From contig NC_015914.1 of assembly GCF_000222485.1 (NCBI RefSeq), positions 248,001 through 312,000 on the forward strand: a stretch of DNA of 64,000 nt, in the 5' to 3' direction. The notes beneath the pieces are model-generated. The model ran no database searches. It was not told the DNA's origin and saw only the letters and a program-made list of their open reading frames with translations. Source of the stretch: Cyclobacterium marinum DSM 745 (GTDB lineage Bacteria > Bacteroidota > Bacteroidia > Cytophagales > Cyclobacteriaceae). A program made the translations under genes and the position numbers. Within the stretch, counting starts at the first letter, position 1; the number at the start of each line of letters is the position of its first letter. Shown one piece after another: positions 25,647 through 34,589 of the stretch.

Positions 25647-25926
25647 TATTGAATCTCTTTATAGCTGCGAGCAATTCAACAGAAAGCTCAACCACTCTGT
25701 GTGTCATTTCTAATTTTTGATTGTCCGATTTCTCCAGCTTTTCCCTGACCTTTTCAATGTCTTTTTCCATTTTCTCGCGCACATCATTTGTTTCCTTCTC
25801 CTTTTCCTTGATCCTGTCCAAGTATTTTTTACTGCTTGACTTACGTTCATTATTAAGCCAAATAATTGCAATAAACAACAACACTATAAGAAGGGCTAAG
25901 GCACCTTTCTCTAGTGGGTTTGACAT
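25627..25926 (-). CDS. Membrane-anchored coiled-coil protein
   Basis: The start is placed at MSNPLEKG (25926); an ATG at 25950 is also possible. One transmembrane helix (about 8-24) is followed by a highly charged coiled coil (RIKEKEKETNDVREKMEKDI). Topology resembles i-spanins, but the protein lies before the endolysin. A lysis or superinfection role is possible. Confidence 0.6.
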   Translation of the reverse strand: MSNPLEKGALALLIVLLFIAIIWLNNERKSSSKKYLDRIKEKEKETNDVREKMEKDIEKVREKLEKSDNQKLEMTHRVVELSVELLAAIKRFNNGTNFK

Positions 25927-25969
25927 TAAATCTATTTGACATAATTGCATTTGGTAGGGGTTTTTCTAA

Positions 25970-27010
25970 TCAGAAAAAGGCTAATCCGGCATCGGGATCG
26001 TTACGTGGGATATGATCCTCCGTTGTCTCATCTGAAATATAATTGGTACTTAGTTTGTATTCTGGGAAATACTGTGCATTTGACTGGCAATATTCTAGAA
26101 GTTCACGCAATGCACCTTGTGCTTTGACTGCGTAAGTTTTGGCTATCAGCTGAACGGTCTCCTGGCTGGCCGTGGCTTTGACAGAAGAACTACTGCTTTG
26201 GATCTTGTCCAGAATAAGAGGTCCATTGTCTGAAAGTACGAGCATGGTATCTGTGAAACCTTCTCCGATCGTGCCATAAGCCAAGGCTCTCGATGCCAAT
26301 CTATGAGCCTTTTTAAGTCTTGCTTTTTGGCTGGAATCTTCCTCTGACTCATAAGTCAGTATCTTTTGCCAAAAATCAGGGCCGATGGACTCTTCAACTA
26401 CTTCTTCTTGGAAGTATTCTAAGGTGGGCAAAAGCTTGTGAAACAATACCCGGCTATTGCCAAGATTGACAAACCGCTGAAATTGCTTGAGTGTGCTGAT
26501 TAGGGATATCTGGGAAGCCTTGAAAGTATCTGTTGCCTCCCATAATGTTTTAAGTTCGCCATCAGGTAAAATTTCCATCAGCTCCAAAGCAGATTCTATG
26601 GCAGACCATCCTGAAATGGAACAGCTTTCTTTGAGGTCGGCTACTTGCCATTGGAAAGCTGTTTTAACATTCTCAGTGGATGTGATATGAATGCCTGAGC
26701 TGTCTAAAACGACCTGCCCAAAACTGATGTATTCAAGCAGGGAAAGATGAGCGGTGGCCTCAGAAAGCAATTCAAATAACTTATGCTCCTTGGTGTCTGG
26801 CGCAAAGGCAGTATCAGTAATACGCCTATATATGCCTACTCCGAATTGCTTTTGGATAATATCACGTTCTACCATTTTAATTTTTGGTAGGATGTCACCA
26901 AATTCCAATTGCAAAGAAACTGGCAAGTGCTGTTTGAATTCATTTATATTATTGATCAGCATCTTGATTTTGGTTAGGTGTGGTATCTCTTTTTGAGGGA
27001 GATATTTCAT
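25970..27010 (-). CDS. Head completion protein candidate (DUF6712-like)
   Basis: A 346-aa mostly helical protein with GDILPKIKMVERDIIQKQFG near the start and ALAYGTIGEGFTDTMLVLSD in the middle. A start at 26962 (MLINNINEF) would overlap the portal stop by only 14 bp and may be the real one. It directly follows the portal, as head completion proteins do. I recall similar proteins as DUF6712 in Bacteroidota phages, without a check. Confidence 0.6.
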   Translation of the reverse strand: MKYLPQKEIPHLTKIKMLINNINEFKQHLPVSLQLEFGDILPKIKMVERDIIQKQFGVGIYRRITDTAFAPDTKEHKLFELLSEATAHLSLLEYISFGQVVLDSSGIHITSTENVKTAFQWQVADLKESCSISGWSAIESALELMEILPDGELKTLWEATDTFKASQISLISTLKQFQRFVNLGNSRVLFHKLLPTLEYFQEEVVEESIGPDFWQKILTYESEEDSSQKARLKKAHRLASRALAYGTIGEGFTDTMLVLSDNGPLILDKIQSSSSSVKATASQETVQLIAKTYAVKAQGALRELLEYCQSNAQYFPEYKLSTNYISDETTEDHIPRNDPDAGLAFF

Positions 27011-28313
27011 TTAGTGTTTGCAGATAAGGCCTACCTAGATACCAGTGGGTTTCCCAATCCTCATTGTTCCATCCATTATGCCAACTGGAATATTGAAATG
27101 GGTCTAAAATGATGTCTTCATGCGGTGTAACGAGACTCATGTAAATATTGAGTGCTTCACGTTTGTCAGATCCATTTCGGCTGGACCCACCTTTTCCCGG
27201 GATAAGTCCTGCCAAGGATGGGTCAATCCCTGTGGCAGACATAATTTTGATTACCACTTCAGAACTATCTGCCAATAAAGCCCCGTCTTTCATCTTGTCA
27301 TCAATGGCCGTGATCTTCCATCCACCGTATTCTTTACCCATAGAGGTTTTGAACATGGTGTAAACAGATTTACCGGCGTTTGATGCTCCTGTTAATACAT
27401 CGTTGATTATTTTGAATTCCTTTTCAATAGCTTTTTTCCTCTCAGCTGCTTTCATAGTTCCCCAATTGGGATACCTCTCTGACATCCAATAATCGGGCAT
27501 TTCGATGTGGTATCGAATGAGGGATAGGTTTTTTAGGATAGAAGCTTTGACTTCCGGAATCATAGCCCCAAAATCTAACCACTTACTTGTCTGTAAAGAC
27601 CACCAGTGGACTAGTTGGTAATAGTTTTTTCCAGTGGGATAACTAAGGGGAAAAATGTACTTGAGGGTTTCGCCTCTTTGTTCTTTTAACTCCTCCGGAA
27701 ATGTATTTAGGATGTCCAGGCATGTGACTGTTTGTAGCTTTTTATCCTTAGCAGATCCTGACCATTCTTCCCAATCTGGATGAAGATAAACGAAAGGTAT
27801 ATCACCATTCTTACGCTTGGCATACCGGCAATCCTCAGCTTCCATAGCAGCAATACGTGTGACTTTTTGTCTATCCTCAGATAATATGATTTGTGGAAAA
27901 ACATTTAATAGATCATAAAAATCTATAGCTGCATTTAATAGATAGTGCCTGTTTCTGTATTTGAATTGATCGATTTCATAAGCCATTTTCCTTGTTTCCG
28001 AATACTTATCGAAATCAATAGGTTTTTTGGTGTATCTGTCTCTGATGGTGTACTTTAGACCACCTCCATATAGGGCACGGGCTTTCCAGTCAAGGGCATT
28101 GACCAAATCCGGGTTATTCTCTTTTATTTTCCGGGCTATTTTTGGAAAGTCATTATTTTTGCCCCATTCTGCAATCGGTAGAGATTCCATCTCTTCTTCA
28201 TTAGAAGGAGGTAGCTTGCTCGGTTTTGTCTTATTGTACTCTTTTGTAGAAAACAGTACTGGTGATTTTGATTCATCAAAATAGACAATAGATGCATCTG
28301 AATTGCTTACCAT
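26949..28313 (-). CDS. Portal protein
   Basis: The protein has 454 aa. The N-terminal third has NPDLVNALDWKARALYGGGL and DLLNVFPQIILSEDRQKVTR. The middle has the long alpha-helical wing (AAERKKAIEKEFKIINDVLT). The C-terminal part has SLAGLIPGKGGSSRNGSDKR, typical of portal proteins in this phylum. It forms the dodecameric DNA channel. It lies two genes behind the large terminase, with a small protein between. Confidence 0.85.
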   Translation of the reverse strand: MVSNSDASIVYFDESKSPVLFSTKEYNKTKPSKLPPSNEEEMESLPIAEWGKNNDFPKIARKIKENNPDLVNALDWKARALYGGGLKYTIRDRYTKKPIDFDKYSETRKMAYEIDQFKYRNRHYLLNAAIDFYDLLNVFPQIILSEDRQKVTRIAAMEAEDCRYAKRKNGDIPFVYLHPDWEEWSGSAKDKKLQTVTCLDILNTFPEELKEQRGETLKYIFPLSYPTGKNYYQLVHWWSLQTSKWLDFGAMIPEVKASILKNLSLIRYHIEMPDYWMSERYPNWGTMKAAERKKAIEKEFKIINDVLTGASNAGKSVYTMFKTSMGKEYGGWKITAIDDKMKDGALLADSSEVVIKIMSATGIDPSLAGLIPGKGGSSRNGSDKREALNIYMSLVTPHEDIILDPFQYSSWHNGWNNEDWETHWYLGRPYLQTLNEISPSKRDTTPNQNQDADQ

Positions 28314-28669
28314 ATTATTCTTAGTCCGTTGAAATATGTAATTAATCGAATGTGGACTTTTGTAATGCTCCCGTCAGGTGATGAAACATTTCGGGTGGCA
28401 TTTTCATAGTGCTTAGGAGATTTGGAACCTGCGAAACCATCAACTCTTCTGATATGAATAGGTAAACCTTTGACATGTTTGGTAAGTACTCCACCTTTGA
28501 TTTCTTTTCTTTCACCGCCTTTATTCAATTTTTTATCAGCAGTATAAAAAACAATAGAAAATGGCACAGGTCTATTTTTATGATCTAATCGATCCATTGC
28601 CCGGAGGGCATCTCTAAGTCTTATACTAGCGTTTTTTAATTCCACGTGTGAAATATAGCGGATGCACAA
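28307..28669 (-). CDS. Small phage protein before the portal
   Basis: A basic protein of up to 120 aa. The upstream-most start is TTG (28669), and GTG at 28645 is an alternative; there is no ATG until residue 25. It contains GGVLTKHVKGLPIHIRRVDG. It overlaps the portal start by 7 bp. Function unknown. Confidence 0.55.
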   Translation of the reverse strand: MCIRYISHVELKNASIRLRDALRAMDRLDHKNRPVPFSIVFYTADKKLNKGGERKEIKGGVLTKHVKGLPIHIRRVDGFAGSKSPKHYENATRNVSSPDGSITKVHIRLITYFNGLRIIW

Positions 28670-28758
28670 ACAGGTGTGTAGGACGAATTAAAAACTGATA
28701 CAACCTCCTAATTTTGACCGCAAAAGGTCATGTATTAAAATATAAAAATTTGAAAATC

Positions 28759-28797
28759 AGCCCATTAACCGTTTTGCAAAAAAAAGGTTAATGGGCT
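28759..28797. terminator. 12-bp stem hairpin, bidirectional terminator candidate
   Basis: AGCCCATTAACC (28759-28770) pairs perfectly with GGTTAATGGGCT (28786-28797) around an A-rich loop, with T-rich sequence on both sides. It lies between the large terminase and the next gene. The third TTGCAATTGCAA palindrome is at 28834-28845. Confidence 0.6.
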
Positions 28798-28850
28798 TTT
28801 CCAAATTTTTTGACGGCATACCCTGTCCGCCTTTTGCAATTGCAAAGGGC

Positions 28851-28880
28851 AAAAAAATACCCGTATGTGACACGGGTAGT
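28851..28880 (-). terminator. Terminator behind the large terminase
   Basis: On the minus strand TACCCGTGTCACATACGGGTA forms a 7-bp stem followed by seven Ts. It would end or attenuate the terminase transcript 40 bp behind the TerL stop. Confidence 0.75.
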
Positions 28881-28920
28881 TAAAACCAAATTTTATTTTG
28901 ATTTATAAAGTAAAGGAAAA

Positions 28921-30546
28921 TTACATAGAAGTAGCCAATAAAAAAGAGTTGTTTCCATTCATCATTGGCCTATATTTAGCCCACACCAGACAATCTAGAG
29001 CTTCCCCCCCGTGGGTTGCATGTTCAGGAGCAATTGACTTTTTAAGCTCGCTAGATTTATCTTTTTCAAAATCGCCTTTTCTATCTTTTTTTGTAACAGT
29101 TGCTTTTAATGAGATCAATAGATCAATATTATTTCCCCTATTTATTCGGAATGGTTTTAATTGTTTATCCCCTGCTAAAACTTGTTGCCATAAGTAGAAC
29201 CTAGACCGATGACCAGATGATTTTCCTATATAATTTGGAATGACATTCCAACCTTTGGAAGTTAATTCACTAATCCATTCATCTGCAAAACTTATATCAG
29301 ATTTAGCATCCTCCCCTACTGCAGTATGGTCAAAATTAAAGATTACAGAATTATTGACTTTCTTCTTTAGTTTATAGTATTTATCAAAATTATAAACTAA
29401 GTCTTTTATTTTTTTTGGTTTCAATACAAATAATGAATTAATAACATCAAAGCTTGAATCCTTCTCCTGCCCTATTGTTACCCAATTAATTGCTACATTA
29501 TAATCACAACCTAGTTCTAAGGGTAATTCCCAAACCAAATCTCCATCAAACCTACAATCCTTTTCAGTTCTGCCAGATAACCCATCTATGAAGTCGTTGT
29601 TCGGTGCATAGTAACCGTGTTTTTCTTCTTCGAGCAAATGATAGAATGAATTTTCAGGCTTGCTTGGTTTTTTATTTAATACCGACAATGAAAATTCAAA
29701 TGGTGTAAGGGTATCTTTTAGGTTCTCTAATACCTTTATCCCTAATGCATGAATGTTGTCCATCGTGGATGCTCTACTCACATAATTAAGGCCTATTCTT
29801 AATGTATTGATATAATCCAAATACATATCAATTTCCTTTTCAATCTGTTTCTTTCTTCTTTTACTAGCTTTATGGGATTCTTCATTTAAATCAAATATCT
29901 CTTTTTGAATAGCTAAAATTAATTGAGGAATTTCCCGATCGCTATCTTTTTCAATATCATATATCCAATCACCTGGCATTCCAGGTGTTGGCTGATCTGT
30001 GGTAAGTAATAAACTTTCACAACAAGATTGGTCACCATAAAGGTGTGCTTGGCCTCTGAGGGTTAATAATACTTCTTTGAATTTTTCTCTAGGGAAGAAT
30101 TTAACCTCATCTGCGTAAATATAAGCCAATGATGCTCCATTGGAAATATTGATTCTATCGATTGAAATCAACAATTGGGCTGATCCATTGTACCATTTTA
30201 TAAGATGGGTATTAACGTCTGGTTGTCTATAACAATTAGGAATCTTTAAATTTTCAGGAGGTGCTTTTTTTACCCAATAATGGACATTCTCTTTATAGCC
30301 CATTCTTTCCCAACCCACCTTTAAGGCTGGGATTATCATATTTAATAATTTATCATAGGTAATAGAAACTATCCCTCCTAGTGAACCAGGCATATCCATA
30401 GCATTCCTCGCTATAAACTCAGCACCGGGGCCTTCCGTTTTGCCTGTACCCCTACCCCATATGCATGTGGAAAGTTGCGCTCTAACTAATGACATCTCTA
30501 ATTGTGGTAAGTTATAGTGTATTTTTTTAATCTTCTCCATCTCCAT
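28921..30546 (-). CDS. Terminase large subunit
   Basis: The protein has 541 aa. The ATPase domain shows Walker A CIWGRGTGKTEGPG (about 28-42) and Walker B ASLAYIYADEVKFF (about 135-148). The nuclease domain shows acidic residues in LPLELGCDYNVAINW, VIFNFDHTAVGEDAKS and a final GGEALDCLVWAKY. It packages DNA with the small subunit and portal. The start overlaps the small subunit gene by 20 bp. Confidence 0.93.
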   Translation of the reverse strand: MEMEKIKKIHYNLPQLEMSLVRAQLSTCIWGRGTGKTEGPGAEFIARNAMDMPGSLGGIVSITYDKLLNMIIPALKVGWERMGYKENVHYWVKKAPPENLKIPNCYRQPDVNTHLIKWYNGSAQLLISIDRINISNGASLAYIYADEVKFFPREKFKEVLLTLRGQAHLYGDQSCCESLLLTTDQPTPGMPGDWIYDIEKDSDREIPQLILAIQKEIFDLNEESHKASKRRKKQIEKEIDMYLDYINTLRIGLNYVSRASTMDNIHALGIKVLENLKDTLTPFEFSLSVLNKKPSKPENSFYHLLEEEKHGYYAPNNDFIDGLSGRTEKDCRFDGDLVWELPLELGCDYNVAINWVTIGQEKDSSFDVINSLFVLKPKKIKDLVYNFDKYYKLKKKVNNSVIFNFDHTAVGEDAKSDISFADEWISELTSKGWNVIPNYIGKSSGHRSRFYLWQQVLAGDKQLKPFRINRGNNIDLLISLKATVTKKDRKGDFEKDKSSELKKSIAPEHATHGGEALDCLVWAKYRPMMNGNNSFLLATSM

Positions 30547-31168
30547 CAGTAGGTTCCAAAACTATAGCATCTTCAATTTCGTCAAGTCTCTTTTTTTCTT
30601 CCACCAATTTTTTAACTCTTGTTTTCCAATTGGCAGGAAGCTTCGTATTCAACTCTTCAGGGAAAAATCCTACTTCAAAGGTGGGTACCTGTATTTGCTT
30701 ATAAATATCTGCTTCGCTGGTCCCCATAAACTCCTTTATGGCATTTTTATATTCCTTCATAAGACCAGTGAAGGTCTTACCATCACCACTTTCTTTTGCC
30801 AAATTGATCCCTGTGATAAGAAATTGCATGTAAGTGTCAATATGAAATTGTTTGTTGAAATTGGTTAGGTCTCCAAATGCTTCCTGTGTTTCATTATAGA
30901 TTCTCTTTGCTGTAGAATAGGAAATACCCCACAGACCTTCCATCATTGAAATAACCTTTTTGGCACCTCCATACTTTTGGATGAGGTTGGAGCATTCCTT
31001 CATTCTATTAATTTTTTCTTCTAATGCTGGGCTCAGTTCTGCATTGGGTAGTTTACCTTGATGATAGAGAACTATCTTTTCAACATCTGTTCTTAGGCCT
31101 AGTTGATCTTTCTTTTTTTCCGGCCATCTGTTTTGAAGCACATTATTGTTTTCGGTATTTTTAGCCAT
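30527..31168 (-). CDS. Terminase small subunit
   Basis: A 213-aa helical protein with an HTH-like segment (GGAKKVISMMEGLWGISYST, about 73-95) and a C-terminal acidic tail (EPTDGDGED) overlapping the TerL start. Position and HTH support packaging-site recognition. It overlaps the upstream 82-aa gene by 1 bp. Confidence 0.75.
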   Translation of the reverse strand: MAKNTENNNVLQNRWPEKKKDQLGLRTDVEKIVLYHQGKLPNAELSPALEEKINRMKECSNLIQKYGGAKKVISMMEGLWGISYSTAKRIYNETQEAFGDLTNFNKQFHIDTYMQFLITGINLAKESGDGKTFTGLMKEYKNAIKEFMGTSEADIYKQIQVPTFEVGFFPEELNTKLPANWKTRVKKLVEEKKRLDEIEDAIVLEPTDGDGED

Positions 31169-31416
31169 CAGTATTCTTTCCTTTTGAGTGAGTCAATTAG
31201 TTTAGTAGCATAAGATTGAGCTGCTGAACTCCCATTTCTTGCCAAGTCCATAATGCTTTTTCTGATTTCTGCCTCAGCTTTGAGATGCCCTACCTTTATG
31301 CCTTTCTTTATTTCCGGGGTTAATTCACTTAACTCTAGAATTTCTTTTATCTCATCACTGGTAAATAGTAATTTTGCAAATTCTTTAGCTTCTTCTACTT
31401 TATTGATCTCACTCAT
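31168..31416 (-). CDS. Small helical protein upstream of TerS
   Basis: An 82-aa helical protein with KAEAEIRKSIMDLARNGSSA, a pattern seen in short HTH packaging proteins. It is coupled to TerS by a TAATG-type overlap. It may assist packaging or regulate it. Family not certain. Confidence 0.6.
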   Translation of the reverse strand: MSEINKVEEAKEFAKLLFTSDEIKEILELSELTPEIKKGIKVGHLKAEAEIRKSIMDLARNGSSAAQSYATKLIDSLKRKEY

Positions 31417-32003
31417 AATCCACCTTCTTTTCTGTAAATTTCTTTTTCTATCCAGTCAATATTAAATTGAGCGGTTTTTTCATCGGTAAAAATTACGCCC
31501 GCTTCTAATCTCGGATTTTTGGATAGGTTTGCAGACCCTATCACAGTTACTTGCCATTCTGAATTCTTCAATACTAAAACCTTGGCATGACATTTCGTTA
31601 ATCGAATATTGGTAATGATATTACCTGCAAGTTGAAATGCTTCAGGTTTGTTTTTAGCTATCCTGTAATCCAGGATAGCATTAAGTTCAGTGATTAGGCC
31701 CTTCTTTATCATCTCCACCATACAGCGCAAAGGTTCCTCGCTAATTGTCCAAGTGGTAAACCATAGTTTACAAGGCCCGGTCTGAATCATTATGTATTCC
31801 ATCAATTGATGTAGTGACCAGCTGCCACCTGTGGCAAATGGAAGCACGATGTTTTTTTCCAAATCACCTATCCCTGTTTTTAATGATTTTAAGCTGGAAA
31901 GAAGCATTGGAGAAGGTTGTGAAATAAATCGTATTGATGATCCTTGGGGGCTATTTTCCTCCTGAGTTGAATTGGTTAAATCATTTATTGAAAATAAACT
32001 CAT
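31413..32003 (-). CDS. PLD-like (HKD) nuclease-type protein
   Basis: A 196-aa protein with LTKCHAKVLVLKNSEW and VTVIGSANLSKNPRLEAGVI, the H-K...GSxN...E signature of one phospholipase D half-site. Single-site PLD proteins work as dimers and include nucleases. It is coupled to the P-loop kinase gene upstream (4-bp overlap) and to the small gene downstream. It could be a DNA processing factor. The substrate is unknown. Confidence 0.75.
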   Translation of the reverse strand: MSLFSINDLTNSTQEENSPQGSSIRFISQPSPMLLSSLKSLKTGIGDLEKNIVLPFATGGSWSLHQLMEYIMIQTGPCKLWFTTWTISEEPLRCMVEMIKKGLITELNAILDYRIAKNKPEAFQLAGNIITNIRLTKCHAKVLVLKNSEWQVTVIGSANLSKNPRLEAGVIFTDEKTAQFNIDWIEKEIYRKEGGL

Positions 32004-33148
32004 GACAAATTCCTTTCTAATTCTAGTTTCTCAGCTTCCCACTCAGGTATTTTTTCTGCTTTGAGTTTACCTTTCCTGGCTTTGCTAATGTATGTTCTCA
32101 GGGTATTTATCCTTTTTGTCTTTTGTGATTCACTTAGGTTTTCAATACCTGCCGAATTAAAATTCGGGGCATGGCCATGTTCTTTGATAAAGTCTGATTT
32201 ATCCCACAATTCTTGAACTTGGTCCATCAGGCTTAGAATTTTAAAAACCATCTGTTCTTTCCTTTCAGGATCCTGCTCATGTTCTAGTTCTATGAATAGA
32301 AAATTAGCTTCTTTAAATAGAGGAGACCATTCTTCCCTCAATGGTGAAGATGGGTCAATTTTACTATGTAATTGAGTGGTTGCTTCGTTAGTTTTTTCTA
32401 ACTCTTTTAACTTAGGATCATCTTGAATCTCTGTCTCATTTTCTATTTCCAATAAATATTCATGTAATGCTTTCTTTAGTTTCAATCTATTAAAATTATC
32501 CTCACCGGAGGATAGCATTTCTTTTATGAATTGTTTGCCTTTAACATTACTTTTAAACCAATCCAAAGCTTCATTGTAATTGAAATCATCTAATATTTCT
32601 TTCAAAGATTGAATAGGTCCTGTAGGAAAGTATTTTCTGAAAAATTGATCTACTAGCTTATCCACGTTATAAGTATTGCTACTAAGTACCAAGTCAGGTT
32701 TGATCCACTTGGTCTTTTCCGAGTACCTTTTTATAAGTTCCTCCGGACTGAGCCCTTTCCCATATTGTGGTACTACATGAAAATGACCTTGTTTTTCTCT
32801 GTTATAATGTCTTTCAAGACATACATCTTCAGGGCAGTTGATTTCTATTAAAAATATTTTGTGTTGATCAGCTGTTAATCTATAGTGGATATCTTTAAAA
32901 AACCTAGTAGCACCGGTAGTTTCATAGATTATTTTATTATGCTTAGTTATTTCATTTTGAGTAGCAATAGCTACTTCCTTTTCAAATTCCAAAGGATTAT
33001 GAGATTCGGTCAATACATCTTCAAATTTTCTTTTTCGAAAATCATCCAAACATATGTAGGTGTAATTACTTGTCTTCTTTAATAACGCTTTGCAGAAAGA
33101 GCTCTTTCCACTCCCCATATTACCGGTTACAATTATTATTTCTTTCAT
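32000..33148 (-). CDS. P-loop kinase with helical C-terminal domain
   Basis: The start is set at MKEIIIVTGNMGSGKSSFCK (33148), where the Walker A begins at residue 8. An in-frame extension to 33202 would run into a pair of palindromes. The first 170 residues form an AAA_33/Zeta-like P-loop kinase with YICLDDF and a lid region YGKGLSPEELIKRY. Residues 180-382 are helical and charged and end in a basic stretch, possibly nucleic-acid binding. It is coupled to the PLD-like gene. A polynucleotide or nucleotide kinase role is likely, with the substrate unknown. Confidence 0.7.
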   Translation of the reverse strand: MKEIIIVTGNMGSGKSSFCKALLKKTSNYTYICLDDFRKRKFEDVLTESHNPLEFEKEVAIATQNEITKHNKIIYETTGATRFFKDIHYRLTADQHKIFLIEINCPEDVCLERHYNREKQGHFHVVPQYGKGLSPEELIKRYSEKTKWIKPDLVLSSNTYNVDKLVDQFFRKYFPTGPIQSLKEILDDFNYNEALDWFKSNVKGKQFIKEMLSSGEDNFNRLKLKKALHEYLLEIENETEIQDDPKLKELEKTNEATTQLHSKIDPSSPLREEWSPLFKEANFLFIELEHEQDPERKEQMVFKILSLMDQVQELWDKSDFIKEHGHAPNFNSAGIENLSESQKTKRINTLRTYISKARKGKLKAEKIPEWEAEKLELERNLS

Positions 33149-33168
33149 AGTACTAATATGAAAGGTTA

Positions 33169-33202
33169 TTGCAATTGCAATCAGGACAGATTGCAATTGC
33201 AA
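33169..33202. promoter_or_regulatory. Two TTGCAATTGCAA palindromes upstream of the kinase
   Basis: Perfect 12-bp palindromes lie at 33169-33180 and 33191-33202, 22 bp centre to centre (two helical turns), between the upstream gene's stop and the kinase ATG. A third copy is at 28834-28845. They look like operator half-repeats. Confidence 0.5.
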
Positions 33203-33207
33203 CTGAT

Positions 33208-33648
33208 CTAGAGGTTGAGTTTATCTAGATCAAATACCTTTGAATAGGCAACATCCTTATATTTACCAAGTAATTTCATATAAGATTCTGTGTATTTTTC
33301 AATCTTATCTACTGATTCAAATACATCCATAAGTCTAGTAACTCTTTCTTCGTTTTCATTGATGTATGCCCAAAACTTGATAATTGTTCGGGTAAATTCA
33401 TTCACTCTTAAGAAAGGAATCACAGATCCTACCAGCTGCCTTCGAAATATCTGCATTCTCCATAGTCCATCCAGAAGAAAATACATTCTATCTCTTTCAT
33501 CCGTTGTTTTCATTATTATTACAAAACAGTTTGGGCAAGGTTTTCTCAAGGGTTTTCCTGTATTATAGCCTCTTGATAATGCAAAAAGGTGTGGCTGTCC
33601 CGATAAATCCATTTTTTCATTGTAGGTTTTAATACTAAATCTTACCAT
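33208..33648 (-). CDS. Phage protein, DUF6943-like
   Basis: The start is set at MVRFSIKTYNEKMDLS (33648), because a 35-bp leader repeat that also precedes radC ends 6 bp upstream of this ATG. The 146-aa protein has a segment with LSRGYNTGKPLRKPCPNCFV and a C-terminal helical part. I recall this N-G-K-P-L..P..NCF pattern as DUF6943, unverified. Function unknown. Confidence 0.6.
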   Translation of the reverse strand: MVRFSIKTYNEKMDLSGQPHLFALSRGYNTGKPLRKPCPNCFVIIMKTTDERDRMYFLLDGLWRMQIFRRQLVGSVIPFLRVNEFTRTIIKFWAYINENEERVTRLMDVFESVDKIEKYTESYMKLLGKYKDVAYSKVFDLDKLNL

Positions 33649-33654
33649 GACTTC

Positions 33655-33689
33655 ACTGCCGACTTTTTTCTCCTGGCTCTGGAGGTTTA
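33655..33689 (-). promoter_or_regulatory. Leader repeat copy 1 (before the DUF6943-like gene)
   Basis: The minus strand reads ACCTCCAGAGCCAGGAG, A-rich spacer, GTCGGCAGT, ending 6 bp before the ATG at 33648. It is nearly identical to the sequence before radC (35056-35090). Confidence 0.6.
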
Positions 33690-33883
33690 AATGTGAAGCC
33701 ATCACACCCCCGGATTTAGGCATAAATGGCAAGGTGGAGTTTACCAAAAACCTCTAAGTTGATATCTATTATTTTGGTGAATCTACCTTGGTTCTCTACC
33801 TGATGTATTTCCAACCTGTATGCATACATCCGGGTAAATTTCGAACACATTTATCCAGCCATTTTATTTTTTAGGAACACAAA

Positions 33884-33909
33884 AAAAGACCCCTAAGGGC
33901 CTTTCGTTT
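33884..33909 (-). terminator. Terminator behind the 80-aa gene
   Basis: On the minus strand, AAAGGCCC-TTA-GGGGTCTTT is followed by a T run. It closes the transcript of the 33921-34163 gene. Confidence 0.75.
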
Positions 33910-33920
33910 GATTTTTGTGC

Positions 33921-34163
33921 TTATTTTTTACTTTTTGGTTTTGTCTTAGATTTTTTGCTGATATAGGCTGTATGGGATCTACCATAGTTGTCTTTTGACT
34001 TAAGAGCAGCTACTTCAAAAATCAAATATTCTTTCTCTTGGTACTTAACCAAATCAGATTTTAAAATTTCTTCTATGGTTTCCTTACTTATGGTTACCCT
34101 TACGATATCCATGTTATTTACTTTTGATCCTTTTCCGATAAATTTTTTTTGAAATTGTGTCAT
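33921..34163 (-). CDS. Small basic phage protein
   Basis: An 80-aa protein. The core MDIVRVTISKETIEEILKSD could be the true start (position 34109), giving 62 aa. It ends in a lysine-rich tail (KKSKTKPKSKK). It is flanked by a terminator and a long inverted repeat, so it is transcribed alone. Function unknown. Confidence 0.55.
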   Translation of the reverse strand: MTQFQKKFIGKGSKVNNMDIVRVTISKETIEEILKSDLVKYQEKEYLIFEVAALKSKDNYGRSHTAYISKKSKTKPKSKK

Positions 34164-34214
34164 GATTGAAATTTGTTAAGGTTTTTAATTTGATTATGCC
34201 TGAGATTAGTGAAT

Positions 34215-34323
34215 GGATATTTTCATTTTAAGACAAGGACCATGTATAAAAACCGGGAAGGATTCCTCTGGAAAACCCTGTTTTTATACATGGACTAAAA
34301 GGTTCCTTGTCTAATGAAAATCC
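34215..34323. repeat. Long imperfect inverted repeat between two genes
   Basis: Outer arms of about 23-27 bp (GGATATTTTCATT...AGACAAGG and its complement CCTTGTCT AATGAAAATCC) enclose an inner 14-bp perfect stem CCATGTATAAAAAC/GTTTTTATACATGG around a 26-nt loop. It fills much of the 425-bp gap between the 80-aa gene and radC. It could be a MITE-like insertion or a structured RNA. Confidence 0.7.
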
Positions 34324-34437
34324 CTTCACATCTTTGCATAGATCATAATTATACTACCGGACAAATAATCATGTACAATTAAAATACGGAAAAATAAAAG
34401 ATATAATTAATTGGTTAGGTGATAACATTCTGTTTTG

Positions 34438-34566
34438 ATGGAAAAACAAAATCTGATGGATAAAAAAAGTTATGATGTCGATTTTGGATCAATTGAGGGC
34501 AAAAAATATAAAACCAAAAATAAAAACTTAAAATCAAGGGTAAATACGATGGTAATTTTATGGTAA
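34438..34566 (+). CDS. Possible 42-aa plus-strand ORF
   Basis: An ORF starting MEKQNLMDKKSYDVDFGSIE runs against the surrounding genes and stops at 34566. It is lysine-rich and hydrophilic, and no promoter is clear. Chance is quite possible. Confidence 0.25.
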   Translation: MEKQNLMDKKSYDVDFGSIEGKKYKTKNKNLKSRVNTMVILW

Positions 34567-34567
34567 T

Positions 34568-34589
34568 TAAAAAAAGGGGTTGCCCCCTT
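34568..34589 (-). terminator. Terminator of radC
   Basis: On the minus strand AAGGGG/CCCCTT with a 4-nt loop is followed by seven Ts, starting at the radC stop codon. Confidence 0.85.
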
